A stretch of 9,605 nucleotides of DNA from Clostridia bacterium. Lineage in GTDB: Bacteria > Bacillota > Clostridia > Christensenellales > CAG-1252. Location: assembly GCA_009928745.1 (NCBI GenBank), contig SACC01000036.1:1-9605 (forward strand), written 5' to 3'. Each line of letters opens with the position of its first letter. Position 1 is the first letter of the stretch. Both the position numbers and the translations under genes were made by a program. This document shows positions 1 through 7,292 of this stretch, one piece after another. The notes under the pieces are model-generated. The model saw only the letters and a program-made list of their open reading frames with translations, searched no databases and had not been told where the DNA came from.

Positions 1-2163
1 AACAAAATACCATTCCCCAGCGTCTTCGTCATATATCTCCAAATTAGGACTAATCATTGTTCTTAATGCTTTTGCTTTTTCTCGAAATATTTGAAAAATG
101 TCAATATAAGAATAGGGTATGTCACTTGAGCTGATCGTATTCGATTCGAGAGAGGAGCCTGCGTTAAAATTGATTAAGCCCGTACCGCCGATTGAGATAT
201 CGATTATGTTATCATCTGGAAGCGTCGGTGCAGTAGCGCCTTGCGGAAGCGTTATTGGGGTCATACCGCTTACACGGACGTCGCTCTCGGTAGAGAAAAA
301 GGCAGCCAGCGTGTATTGCCCGATTGTTGCCACCTCGGGTAGCGCGCATTCTACCTCAACGGGCATAGAAAGGCTGCCAAAATCGATATTGGCTTGCGGG
401 GGATCAGGCAAAAGCGGGATGGCAGGTATATCAATGTAGCTGTAATCTGTATATAGACCTGCTTGTAGAAGATAGCCGTAGTAAGCACTTGCATCATTGA
501 TGTAATATTTTGATAAGCTTAAATTAAAGTGTTTTGACTGAGCTACTGGAGCGGTATCTTCTTCGATTGTTTTTAACAACACAAGTTTTAATTTGTAATC
601 CGTATTAGTGTCAACAAGCCTCAAATCGTTAAGCGCTAATGTATAACCGCTAATAATAAGCTTGCCGTTTTCTATCGATATTGTGCCCTCTGTTGCTACT
701 GACAACGCGCTGAAGCTGATATCGGACGGCAAAGCCTCCTGTTCGGCTTTGTTAATTGTTGAAAGCGTCTTAACGCTGTCAATTGTCTCGTAAAAAGCGT
801 CAAGCTTGCTTTTTTCGGCAACCAATCCAGTCGTAATCGATTCATACGAATTGATGCTTTCCCCGTTCAGTTCATGCTTTGATAATAAGCTCTCCGCCAA
901 TATCTCTACGCCGTATAATTCATCGGCGAAAGCGTCAATATCGTATTTACACGCAAATCCGGCGTCATCTAAAAAATCCTTAACAGCAATCATTTTCTCT
1001 CTTGCCGACTCGCCTTCAACCGTAAGAGTTGCGCTAGGATAATAACCGTCCGTGAGGAATTCGACGTTACCCTCCGAATATGTGACTTTACCGTCGGCAA
1101 AAGTCTCGTTAATATTTAGCTCCGAGCTGTTATCAAGTACGAGCGTCGGCGTCTTAGAGATGCCTACCCAGTATTTGCCCTCGTAAGTATTGACTTTTTC
1201 GCCGGGGTAGCCCACATCGCTTTCTTCGGCAGTCACCTTTAGTGATTCAATCCCGCTAAAACCTCTTAAAAATAGCTGTACAGTGTTCGTATTGAATCGC
1301 ATAATATCGCATTCCAAGTCACGGCTAATTACTGACAGATTGTCGTAAGTAGCTTTTGCGCCGCCCGCATAGTCCGGACCGCAGACAGAATATGCTAGCG
1401 AATAGCAGGCGGAGTTAGTCATTATTATGTTTTGGATACTGTACCAATTCTCACGCACATCGAGCATAAGGATATTCCAATATCCGTTATCGTTGTCTGC
1501 AACGAAAAAGAGTGTATCCGAATAATATTCGTACCTGACGCCCGGTATGTACAAGATGCGAGACTCAACAGTATTCGAATCTGACTCGTCCGAATAAAAC
1601 TGCTCATAAACAATCTGACCTTTTCCGTTGTTATAACGTTTGTAAAGTCTTGATACTTTCGTGCCGTTAAGCTCGTAACGATTATAGACGCTTACGCCGT
1701 TATTATCTACTTTAAGCATCACCTGTTCAATTCCGTCCGCAACCCAAGCGTCAGTGACGGTGATATTTTGCCTTGCATACGCAATGGTCTCAGCTGCTTG
1801 TTCGGCGCTCGTTTCTATATTTCTAAATAAGCCTAGGAAATAGCTTGATTGATTGGAATAGTCCGAAAAATCCGTCCACAGGTAATCATTACCGTCCTTA
1901 ACAAAGCCAAGGTGCTCATTACTAGACAGCGATCGGAGAGAGATAGAGGCAAGCGGCGAATCACTCTCTGTATCAAAAAATCTGAATCCGTCAAAAGTCG
2001 TAGCTCCGAGCTGATCGCGCGCTGCAAGAATCCTTGCGATTGCTTCTCCGCTAAGTCCGGTTGTGGTAATGTCTGGAGTTTTGTCAGCCGGAATATTTAT
2101 ACAGCCCGCCATAAATGAGCATAACAGCGCCAAACATATAGCAATAGCAATAATTTTTTTCAT
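1..2163 (-). CDS. Large predicted lipoprotein, family not recognised (3' end beyond the window)
   Basis: Reading the minus strand from the ATG at 2163, all 721 codons to the window edge are free of stops, so the gene is real but its C-terminus is missing here. The start is supported by AGGAG at 2171-2175, 7 nt upstream. The N-terminus is a classic lipoprotein signal: MKK, a hydrophobic stretch (residues 4-17), then the lipobox MAGC with Cys21 as the expected lipid-modified residue, so the mature protein should sit on the outer face of the membrane. After it come a region rich in Tyr, Asp, Asn and short beta-like segments (about 150-380), a more helical charged part (about 385-460), and a Pro-rich stretch containing IDIPAIPLLPDPP near residue 580. 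I recognise no catalytic motif or named domain. It could be a surface binding or envelope protein; that is a guess from the signal and composition only. It is transcribed divergently from the MerR gene. Confidence 0.85.
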   Translation of the reverse strand, partial: MKKIIAIAICLALLCSFMAGCINIPADKTPDITTTGLSGEAIARILAARDQLGATTFDGFRFFDTESDSPLASISLRSLSSNEHLGFVKDGNDYLWTDFSDYSNQSSYFLGLFRNIETSAEQAAETIAYARQNITVTDAWVADGIEQVMLKVDNNGVSVYNRYELNGTKVSRLYKRYNNGKGQIVYEQFYSDESDSNTVESRILYIPGVRYEYYSDTLFFVADNDNGYWNILMLDVRENWYSIQNIIMTNSACYSLAYSVCGPDYAGGAKATYDNLSVISRDLECDIMRFNTNTVQLFLRGFSGIESLKVTAEESDVGYPGEKVNTYEGKYWVGISKTPTLVLDNSSELNINETFADGKVTYSEGNVEFLTDGYYPSATLTVEGESAREKMIAVKDFLDDAGFACKYDIDAFADELYGVEILAESLLSKHELNGESINSYESITTGLVAEKSKLDAFYETIDSVKTLSTINKAEQEALPSDISFSALSVATEGTISIENGKLIISGYTLALNDLRLVDTNTDYKLKLVLLKTIEEDTAPVAQSKHFNLSLSKYYINDASAYYGYLLQAGLYTDYSYIDIPAIPLLPDPPQANIDFGSLSMPVEVECALPEVATIGQYTLAAFFSTESDVRVSGMTPITLPQGATAPTLPDDNIIDISIGGTGLINFNAGSSLESNTISSSDIPYSYIDIFQIFREKAKALRTMISPNLEIYDEDAGEWYFV

Positions 2164-2170
2164 AACTCTT

Positions 2171-2175
2171 CTCCT
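2171..2175 (-). promoter_or_regulatory. Ribosome binding site of the large lipoprotein gene
   Basis: The minus strand reads AGGAG followed by 7 nt and then ATG at 2163. This fixes the start directly before the lipoprotein signal peptide. I found no convincing -35/-10 pair for this gene in 2176-2368. Confidence 0.75.
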
Positions 2176-2297
2176 ATATTTTCTCAAAGCGTTTTACGAA
2201 GCGCATCCAAAAGGAATCTTCAATAAATACAGCTTATCACATAATCAGCATTTACTTTAAGTACTTTGTAATAACACTAATATCATATGTAGCTTAC

Positions 2298-2326
2298 TTG
2301 ACATATTTTTTAATCATAATTATAAT
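2298..2326 (+). promoter_or_regulatory. Consensus vegetative (sigma-A type) promoter for the merR gene
   Basis: TTGACA at 2298-2303 and TATAAT at 2321-2326 are both exact consensus boxes separated by exactly 17 bp. The predicted transcription start is around 2333, about 36 nt before the MerR start codon. The 17-bp spacer matters: promoters that MerR proteins activate by DNA untwisting usually have a longer 19-20 bp spacer, so this one should fire without an activator and is a natural target for repression. Confidence 0.85.
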
Positions 2327-2334
2327 AACATTAC

Positions 2335-2349
2335 ACCTTACTGTAAGGT
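2335..2349 (+). promoter_or_regulatory. Perfect 15-bp palindrome, probable MerR autoregulatory operator
   Basis: ACCTTAC-T-GTAAGGT is a perfect 7-1-7 inverted repeat. It lies just after the -10 box, over the predicted transcription start and early leader. Its ACCTTAC/GTAAGGT arms resemble operators of MerR-family regulators, which are dyads of similar length. Its place downstream of a consensus promoter suggests repression by blocking rather than the usual MerR activation between -35 and -10. I see no second copy in front of the MATE gene. Confidence 0.65.
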
Positions 2350-2353
2350 CAAT

Positions 2354-2359
2354 AGGGAG
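2354..2359 (+). promoter_or_regulatory. Ribosome binding site of the MerR-family gene
   Basis: AGGGAG lies 9 nt before the ATG at 2369. It supports that start over the internal ATG at 2387 (residue 7), which has no comparable site, even though many MerR proteins begin close to the position of that internal Met. Confidence 0.65.
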
Positions 2360-2368
2360 TCAAAAAAA

Positions 2369-3151
2369 ATGAGAAAAAATGATATAATGTGGTATAAAAT
2401 TTCCGAATTCGGCAAATTGACGGGCTTATCTGCCAAGACTTTGCGCTTTTACGATCAAAAAGGAGTGCTGTCGCCCAAAAAACAAGACGAGAACAACGGA
2501 TACCGCTATTACAATGTGGAACAGGTTTTTGACGTCTCCAAAATTAGGCAGCTTAAAAAAATTGGCTTTTCGTTGCAGGAAATAAAGAACTATATTATGC
2601 TGGATGCGTCAATTGATAAACAAATATTGATGCTTGAAGAAAGGAAAAAAACTATTAACACCGAGCTTGCAATATGCAGGATGAAGAAAGAAAATAACAT
2701 TGATGTCATTTTAAAGAACGAGCCGCCTATTTGCTGCTATTGCAAAAGTATTTTTGTTGAAGATTATAAAGAATTGATGTCGCAATATTATCAAATGATT
2801 AATGAAGCTCTGATGAGCGGAGTGCAATTTTCATACCCTTACAATTGTATTATTGAATATTTGAGCGATGAGTTTTGTTTGAAGAATATATCTGTGAACA
2901 TGTACCTCGAAGTGGCAAAAACACCTCACGAATCGATAATAGAGTTGCCTTCTCGCAATGTTCTAAGCTCAATTTGTCACGGCATTGGCAGGTTATCCGA
3001 AGTATATGCGGCAATCTATAGATACTCAAGCACTTACGGCTACACGGTTTCGGGCTATCCTATAGAAAAATACATATTCGCTCCGCTTGGCACAGCTGAA
3101 AGCGAGATGATAATAGAGGTATGTTTTCCCGTTACGCAAAAAGCGGATTAG
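2369..3151 (+). CDS. MerR-family transcriptional regulator with GyrI-like effector-binding domain
   Basis: A 260-residue regulator with the two-part build of multidrug sensors such as BmrR. Residues 9-78 form the MerR DNA-binding head: YKISEFGKLTGLSAKTLRFY gives the helix-turn-helix, NGYRYY the wing, and RQLKKIGFSLQEIKNYI the second helical part. Residues about 80-112 are charged and helical, as expected for the dimer coiled coil. Residues about 113-258 fit a GyrI-like small-molecule binding domain, ending in a beta strand with MIIEVCFPV, where Glu250 lies at the acidic position typical of this fold. A CCYC cluster at 122-125 is unusual, but it sits where the first effector-domain strand should be and there is no clear metal site. 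The MATE exporter follows on the same strand after 263 nt with no evident terminator between, so a drug-responsive efflux cassette is the natural reading. The ligand cannot be told from sequence. Confidence 0.9.
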   Translation: MRKNDIMWYKISEFGKLTGLSAKTLRFYDQKGVLSPKKQDENNGYRYYNVEQVFDVSKIRQLKKIGFSLQEIKNYIMLDASIDKQILMLEERKKTINTELAICRMKKENNIDVILKNEPPICCYCKSIFVEDYKELMSQYYQMINEALMSGVQFSYPYNCIIEYLSDEFCLKNISVNMYLEVAKTPHESIIELPSRNVLSSICHGIGRLSEVYAAIYRYSSTYGYTVSGYPIEKYIFAPLGTAESEMIIEVCFPVTQKAD

Positions 3152-3370
3152 CGCAATTATATACTATAAAACGGTTAGGGGTTGATATCGAAACAAACGA
3201 ATTACAACAAATATTAACTTGTAGTTTAATCAATTTTTACCACTCCTATTTTAATCAAATTATAATTTTTTGCGGTTAAGGAAACAAGAATAAAAAATTC
3301 CATTAGATTATTATTAAAATGCTGACTGTAAATATATTGATTTTTGCCGCAATTTTTTTACATAATTCGC

Positions 3371-3399
3371 TTAACTTTTATCGCTATTAAATATATAAT
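3371..3399 (+). promoter_or_regulatory. Candidate promoter of the MATE gene, giving a very short leader
   Basis: TTAACT at 3371-3376 (4 of 6 consensus bases) and TATAAT at 3394-3399 (exact) are 17 bp apart. Transcription would begin around 3406, only about 9 nt before the ATG at 3415, leaving no room for a ribosome binding site, and none is seen. The region is AT-rich, so a chance match is possible. Confidence 0.45.
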
Positions 3400-3414
3400 T
3401 CTTATTGTACGATT

Positions 3415-4782
3415 ATGAAAAAATACGAGATTGATATGCTTAACGGTAATTTGTTTTCGCGGATGATTGCTTTTGCCTTCCCGCTTATGCTTACAGGAAT
3501 ACTGCAACTACTTTTTAATGCTGTCGATATTGCAATTATAGGACGATTTGCGGGAGACTCCTCTCTCGCGGCGGTTGGCGCAACAACGAGCATCGTCAAC
3601 TTGTTCGTCAATGTGTTCTTGGGATTGTCAGTCGGTACTAATTATATGGTCGCCACATCATACGGCGCCAAAAATTATGAAAAAATACACCGCACTGTTC
3701 AGACCTCGGTATATATGAGTCTTATTATGGGCATTGCCGTCGGAATACTTGGCGTTGTTTTTTCAAAATCAATACTTGCAATGATGAATACACCCGCAGA
3801 AGTAATCGACAAGGCGGCGGTTTATCTAAGAATATATTTCGTCGGTATGCCTGCTTTACTTGTGTTTAACTACGCGGCTTCAGTATTAAGGGCGGTGGGC
3901 GATACGACAAGACCTCTCATATTCCTGACCATTGCCGGTGTTGTTAATCTGTTACTCAATATCGTTTTTACGGTATTTCTTCATATGGACGTCGCGGGAG
4001 TGGCGTTGGCTACTGTAATATCCGAGACTCTTGCAATGATATTCATAATAGTTTTCCTTACAAAAAGCGACGCCTGTTATAAGTTCTATCCGCGTGAAGT
4101 CAAAATCTACAAAAGAGAGCTGTCCGAGATGATTAAGATAGGTATACCGTCTGCGGTTAACGGCTCGCTATTCTCGGTATCAAATATGGTGATACAATCC
4201 TCTATCAATACCTTCGGAGCGGAGGTTATTGCAGGCAGCGCGGTCTCAGCGAGCGTGGAAGGCTTTATTTTTACAGGTATGGATTCTATGTACCACACCA
4301 CACTTGCCTTTACCGGTCAGAATTACGGCGCAAAACGCTTCGACAGATTACTACCAGTGCTCTATAAGGCTTTAATAATCGTTATATTTATCGGCATAGG
4401 TCTAGGCGCTCTTTATTTAGCCTTTGATAATGTATTATTCAGTATCTTTACAAAATCACAAGCAGTTATCGAAGCCGCCAAAACCAGAGCCTGGGTAATT
4501 ATCCCCACCTATTTTATGTGTGGAATCATGTGTGTTTATGTGGGCTCGGTAAGAGGCTACGGCTATCCCGTGCTGCCGACTTTCATATCGGCGCTCGGCG
4601 TATTGGCAATAAGAATAATATGGGTATATACGGTTTTTGCTAAATATAACGATATCAGGCTGCTTTTCCTTTCTTGGGGAATATCCTATGTTGCTGTCAT
4701 TATTGCATTTATAATCTGCCACAAAATTATCCACCGCAGATTGATAAAGAATAACCCGATAACCGGTGCGCAAATGAATTAA
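3415..4782 (+). CDS. MATE-family multidrug efflux transporter
   Basis: A 455-residue polytopic membrane protein with the length and roughly 12-helix pattern of MATE (multi antimicrobial extrusion) exporters, which expel drugs or other organic cations in exchange for Na+ or H+. The first helix region reads FPLMLTGILQLLFNAVDIAI, followed by GRFAG and LAAVG, typical of the family. The two pseudo-symmetric halves are visible: YGAKNYEK (83-90) in the first is echoed by NYGAKRFDR (303-311) in the second, and LRAVGDTTRP (158-167) by VRGYGYPVLP (378-387). The start MKKYEIDMLNG matches the usual N-terminus of clostridial members, and an in-frame stop at 3388-3390 rules out a longer protein, yet there is no Shine-Dalgarno sequence. 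The upstream MerR-family regulator suggests inducible expression, either by read-through or from the promoter close to the ATG. Substrate and coupling ion are unknown. Confidence 0.92.
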   Translation: MKKYEIDMLNGNLFSRMIAFAFPLMLTGILQLLFNAVDIAIIGRFAGDSSLAAVGATTSIVNLFVNVFLGLSVGTNYMVATSYGAKNYEKIHRTVQTSVYMSLIMGIAVGILGVVFSKSILAMMNTPAEVIDKAAVYLRIYFVGMPALLVFNYAASVLRAVGDTTRPLIFLTIAGVVNLLLNIVFTVFLHMDVAGVALATVISETLAMIFIIVFLTKSDACYKFYPREVKIYKRELSEMIKIGIPSAVNGSLFSVSNMVIQSSINTFGAEVIAGSAVSASVEGFIFTGMDSMYHTTLAFTGQNYGAKRFDRLLPVLYKALIIVIFIGIGLGALYLAFDNVLFSIFTKSQAVIEAAKTRAWVIIPTYFMCGIMCVYVGSVRGYGYPVLPTFISALGVLAIRIIWVYTVFAKYNDIRLLFLSWGISYVAVIIAFIICHKIIHRRLIKNNPITGAQMN

Positions 4783-4825
4783 TAATATAAGTTGCTTATG
4801 TTGCGAACAGTGGTTACGATTAAGG

Positions 4826-4857
4826 AAAAAAGTCAGGGACACGCCGTGACTTTTTTT
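4826..4857. terminator. Bidirectional rho-independent terminator between MATE and ger operon
   Basis: A6-GTCA (4826-4835) pairs perfectly with TGAC-T6 (4847-4856), closing an 11-nt loop, with one further T at 4857. The A tract on one side and the T tract on the other give a U-tailed hairpin on both strands. It lies 44 nt after the MATE stop codon and 60 nt after the end of the last ger gene on the other strand, so it can end both converging transcripts. Confidence 0.85.
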
Positions 4858-4916
4858 AATATGGCTTTGTTTACAGCCTTTCATATCATTTAGCCTGCAT
4901 TGTTTTTGTTCGCGCG

Positions 4917-6083
4917 CTAGGAAGGGAGCGAAGCTTCTGAATTTTGCTCATCATTATTCTTTTTAAGCGCTAAGGTCAATTTCTCGTTAATTTTCTTTTT
5001 TCTCATAAAATATATGGCTACAAGTATTAAAGGTATAACAAAGCATATAGCAAATATCACATAAGGGAAAAACCTGTCAGAACCTATATATTGAAGAAAT
5101 TCAGTATTATTTATTATTTTTATCGAGCAGATAATATACACCAGCGCGCTTAGTCCAATAGCGAACTTTTTGCGGGAAACCTTTTTGAACATACGGTTAA
5201 GAACAAAGGCTGCCATAAAGCAATATATTGATAATTTTAACAGCGTACCCGGGAACCATACAAACAAATTGAGCGCCTGCACCTTTTCTAATGACTCATA
5301 TAGCTGTACCTGACGAGTGAAGATATAATACGGATTATAGCAAATGCTTGCAATATCGTATCCGAGCACTAACAGCGTAGATAACACCATAATAAGAATG
5401 AACACGGCAAAGACGGCAACGGACAGAAAGTAATTCTTCTTTATATCCGCATCCTTTCTCAGAAAATAGCTGAAAACTAAGAATATAGATATTTCGGAGA
5501 ATCTTGCCGCGGTATACATAGCGCCGAGATTAATATCGAGAAAAGAAGAGTCAGCAAGAATAGGCTTCAAATTGTCAAATTCCATCATCTTTATACCAGC
5601 CAGCGCAAAAACTATTATTGTAATTAATATTAAAGGCACAATGAAAGTTGCGAGCCTTCCTATAACGCCTGCGCCTTTAATCGCAATATATGTTATCGGA
5701 ATAATGGCGACAAAAAGCAGCGCCCACATAGGCGTTGAGGGCATTAATGTAATGCTCACGAATTGTAGCGCGACCATTAAACAAGCCGAATAGCACATTA
5801 AAAACAACAATACATATATTATGGACAATGCTTTTCCAACCGCCGAGCCGGATATAGTATCAAAAATCTCATTGATAGTCAAACCTCTGAATTTTATCAT
5901 AATAAACAGTAACGGAAGATTAAATATCACAATATAGAATAGCGAAACAACCAAAACTGCCCAGACATCTTGGTTGTATGGATAGGTATTCAATACCGGC
6001 ATAAAGGTATATGGGAACATCAAGGCGCTCCCTACTGTCAGCAATAATAATTGTAATGGACTAATTGAAGATGCTTTCGTCAT
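4917..6083 (-). CDS. gerAB: GerB-type spore germination permease (germinant receptor B subunit)
   Basis: A 388-residue, almost wholly hydrophobic protein with about ten membrane segments, matching the GerAB/endospore germination permease family of the APC transporter superfamily. The usual length is 360-370 residues; the excess is a charged C-terminal tail (residues 361-388). The opening ISPLQLLLLTVGSALMFPY corresponds to the family's first helix, and KGAGVIGRLATFIVPLILI (136-154) to the conserved mid-protein helix. In spores this subunit sits in the inner membrane and binds the nutrient germinant. It is the last gene of the operon, 6 nt after the GerC-type gene. There is no clear ribosome binding site before its ATG, so translation may depend on ribosomes arriving from that gene. 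The family is clear; the receptor letter (A, K or other) and the germinant cannot be assigned, so the symbol is a family label only. Confidence 0.9.
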   Translation of the reverse strand: MTKASSISPLQLLLLTVGSALMFPYTFMPVLNTYPYNQDVWAVLVVSLFYIVIFNLPLLFIMIKFRGLTINEIFDTISGSAVGKALSIIYVLLFLMCYSACLMVALQFVSITLMPSTPMWALLFVAIIPITYIAIKGAGVIGRLATFIVPLILITIIVFALAGIKMMEFDNLKPILADSSFLDINLGAMYTAARFSEISIFLVFSYFLRKDADIKKNYFLSVAVFAVFILIMVLSTLLVLGYDIASICYNPYYIFTRQVQLYESLEKVQALNLFVWFPGTLLKLSIYCFMAAFVLNRMFKKVSRKKFAIGLSALVYIICSIKIINNTEFLQYIGSDRFFPYVIFAICFVIPLILVAIYFMRKKKINEKLTLALKKNNDEQNSEASLPS

Positions 6084-6089
6084 ATCTAC

Positions 6090-7292
6090 TTATTTTATAA
6101 AGGGCTTGTTGATTTCGCCCTGTTGGTTTATTTTAAAATCGCATTCGACATTAAATGTAGCGTTCTTAAAGTAGACTTCCCAATCGGAGGCAATTATTCT
6201 CCACGCCTTAGGATTTTGAGCATGAAGCATTGCTCCGAAGCCGAATATGTCGCTGCCGTAATCCTGCGCTTTGGTAATTGCTGCGCTTGTTCTAGTTTTC
6301 ATTTGTTCGCTCACCTCTTTTTTAAGTGTTTTCATGATATCCGAAAAAGGCTCTTCACTCGTATTATATATATACATTTTATCAATTGTAAGCTCTCCTT
6401 CAATTTTAATATCAAATATAGCGTTTTCTCCATTATAAGACGCTTTTATAATAGCCTTCGGCTTGTTCCAAGTCAGAGCGGCAAAATCCTCATCTTTCGG
6501 GATGGTGACTATACCGGTTTTTGCTTGCTTGGTTAATATATTGTAGATTTCCGTTTCCTTGCCGTTCATATAGCCTACGAGAGAGTAGTCCTTGAACAGA
6601 GCTAATCCTTCATATACTATCTTATATTGTATTTCTTGATCTTCCAATCCGCTGTTTTGCGAGGGAATATTATCGGTTTCTTCAAGAAATAGTGTTCCCG
6701 CAACTGCCTCTTTGCCATCTGCATAATTAGCTTTTATAAAATCTAGGGTTGTAATATGTGTCATAGAAGAGCAATATTTTTGTTGTGTTGTTGCTAATTC
6801 GTCTAAAAAAGTTCCTATCAAATTTGATAGCCCTGTAGCGGTACTATTATATAACTTGTCCTTGTCCTCGTCTCTTATGACAACAAACAGAGCGCTTTCG
6901 TCTGTCAGTGCGTCACGCATAATAAAATCTAAAAAATTAATAACCGCATAGTCCTTTGTTGCTACCTTTTCCGTCAAAAATCTGACCTTATTATGATCTG
7001 CAAAAAGTCTTCTGTCCACATTTGCGGATACGTCATTTAGCGCTTCCGTATATGATTTCCCCTTGCCGTCAAGAGTAATCCCCGCCTTTTTATTGCCTCC
7101 TCCGCCGGTATCTGCAGAGCCTATTGCGGAAGGGTTGACAATATTGAGCTTAATCAAATAATTGTTCTCGTCATCCATATCGTATATTACGCTGCTGACA
7201 ATCGCCAGATTTTTCACCTCTGTACTCGACCAGCAACCCGCAGTACTAACAATAATAACAACTAATGCAAAAATCAGAAACATCTTTTTCAT
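6090..7292 (-). CDS. gerAC: Ger(x)C-family germination lipoprotein (germinant receptor C subunit)
   Basis: A 400-residue lipoprotein of the Ger(x)C family. The signal peptide MKKMFLIFALVVIIVSTAGC ends in the lipobox with Cys20, followed by Trp21 and then VKNLAIVSSV, closely matching the family pattern in which GCW precedes an acidic and LAIV-rich strand. The C-terminal domain carries the signature GSDIFGFGAMLHAQNPKAW (346-364). The protein should be anchored to the outer face of the spore inner membrane as part of the receptor. I chose the ATG at 7292, which overlaps the stop of the GerA-type gene by one base (TGATG), with AAGAGGG at 7300-7306 seven bases upstream. A TTG at 7295 would add one residue and is less likely. 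A Gly-rich insert with GGGG lies near residues 63-67. The symbol is a family label. Confidence 0.93.
   Translation of the reverse strand: MKKMFLIFALVVIIVSTAGCWSSTEVKNLAIVSSVIYDMDDENNYLIKLNIVNPSAIGSADTGGGGNKKAGITLDGKGKSYTEALNDVSANVDRRLFADHNKVRFLTEKVATKDYAVINFLDFIMRDALTDESALFVVIRDEDKDKLYNSTATGLSNLIGTFLDELATTQQKYCSSMTHITTLDFIKANYADGKEAVAGTLFLEETDNIPSQNSGLEDQEIQYKIVYEGLALFKDYSLVGYMNGKETEIYNILTKQAKTGIVTIPKDEDFAALTWNKPKAIIKASYNGENAIFDIKIEGELTIDKMYIYNTSEEPFSDIMKTLKKEVSEQMKTRTSAAITKAQDYGSDIFGFGAMLHAQNPKAWRIIASDWEVYFKNATFNVECDFKINQQGEINKPFIK

Noticed and set aside
119..439. Plus-strand frame of 106 codons, and others at 806-1042 and 1849-2118
   Set aside because: All lie opposite the uninterrupted lipoprotein frame on the minus strand, which has a signal peptide and ribosome binding site.
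3270..3359. Inverted repeat TTGCGG / CCGCAA followed by a run of seven T, as a terminator or attenuator before the MATE gene
   Set aside because: The arms are only 6 bp with a 71-nt gap, and the local alternative TTGCCGCAA has a loop too small to form a useful stem.
4456..4884. 142-codon open frame on the minus strand across the end of the MATE gene
   Set aside because: It is antisense to the MATE coding sequence and runs through the terminator hairpin; the MATE frame is clearly the real one.
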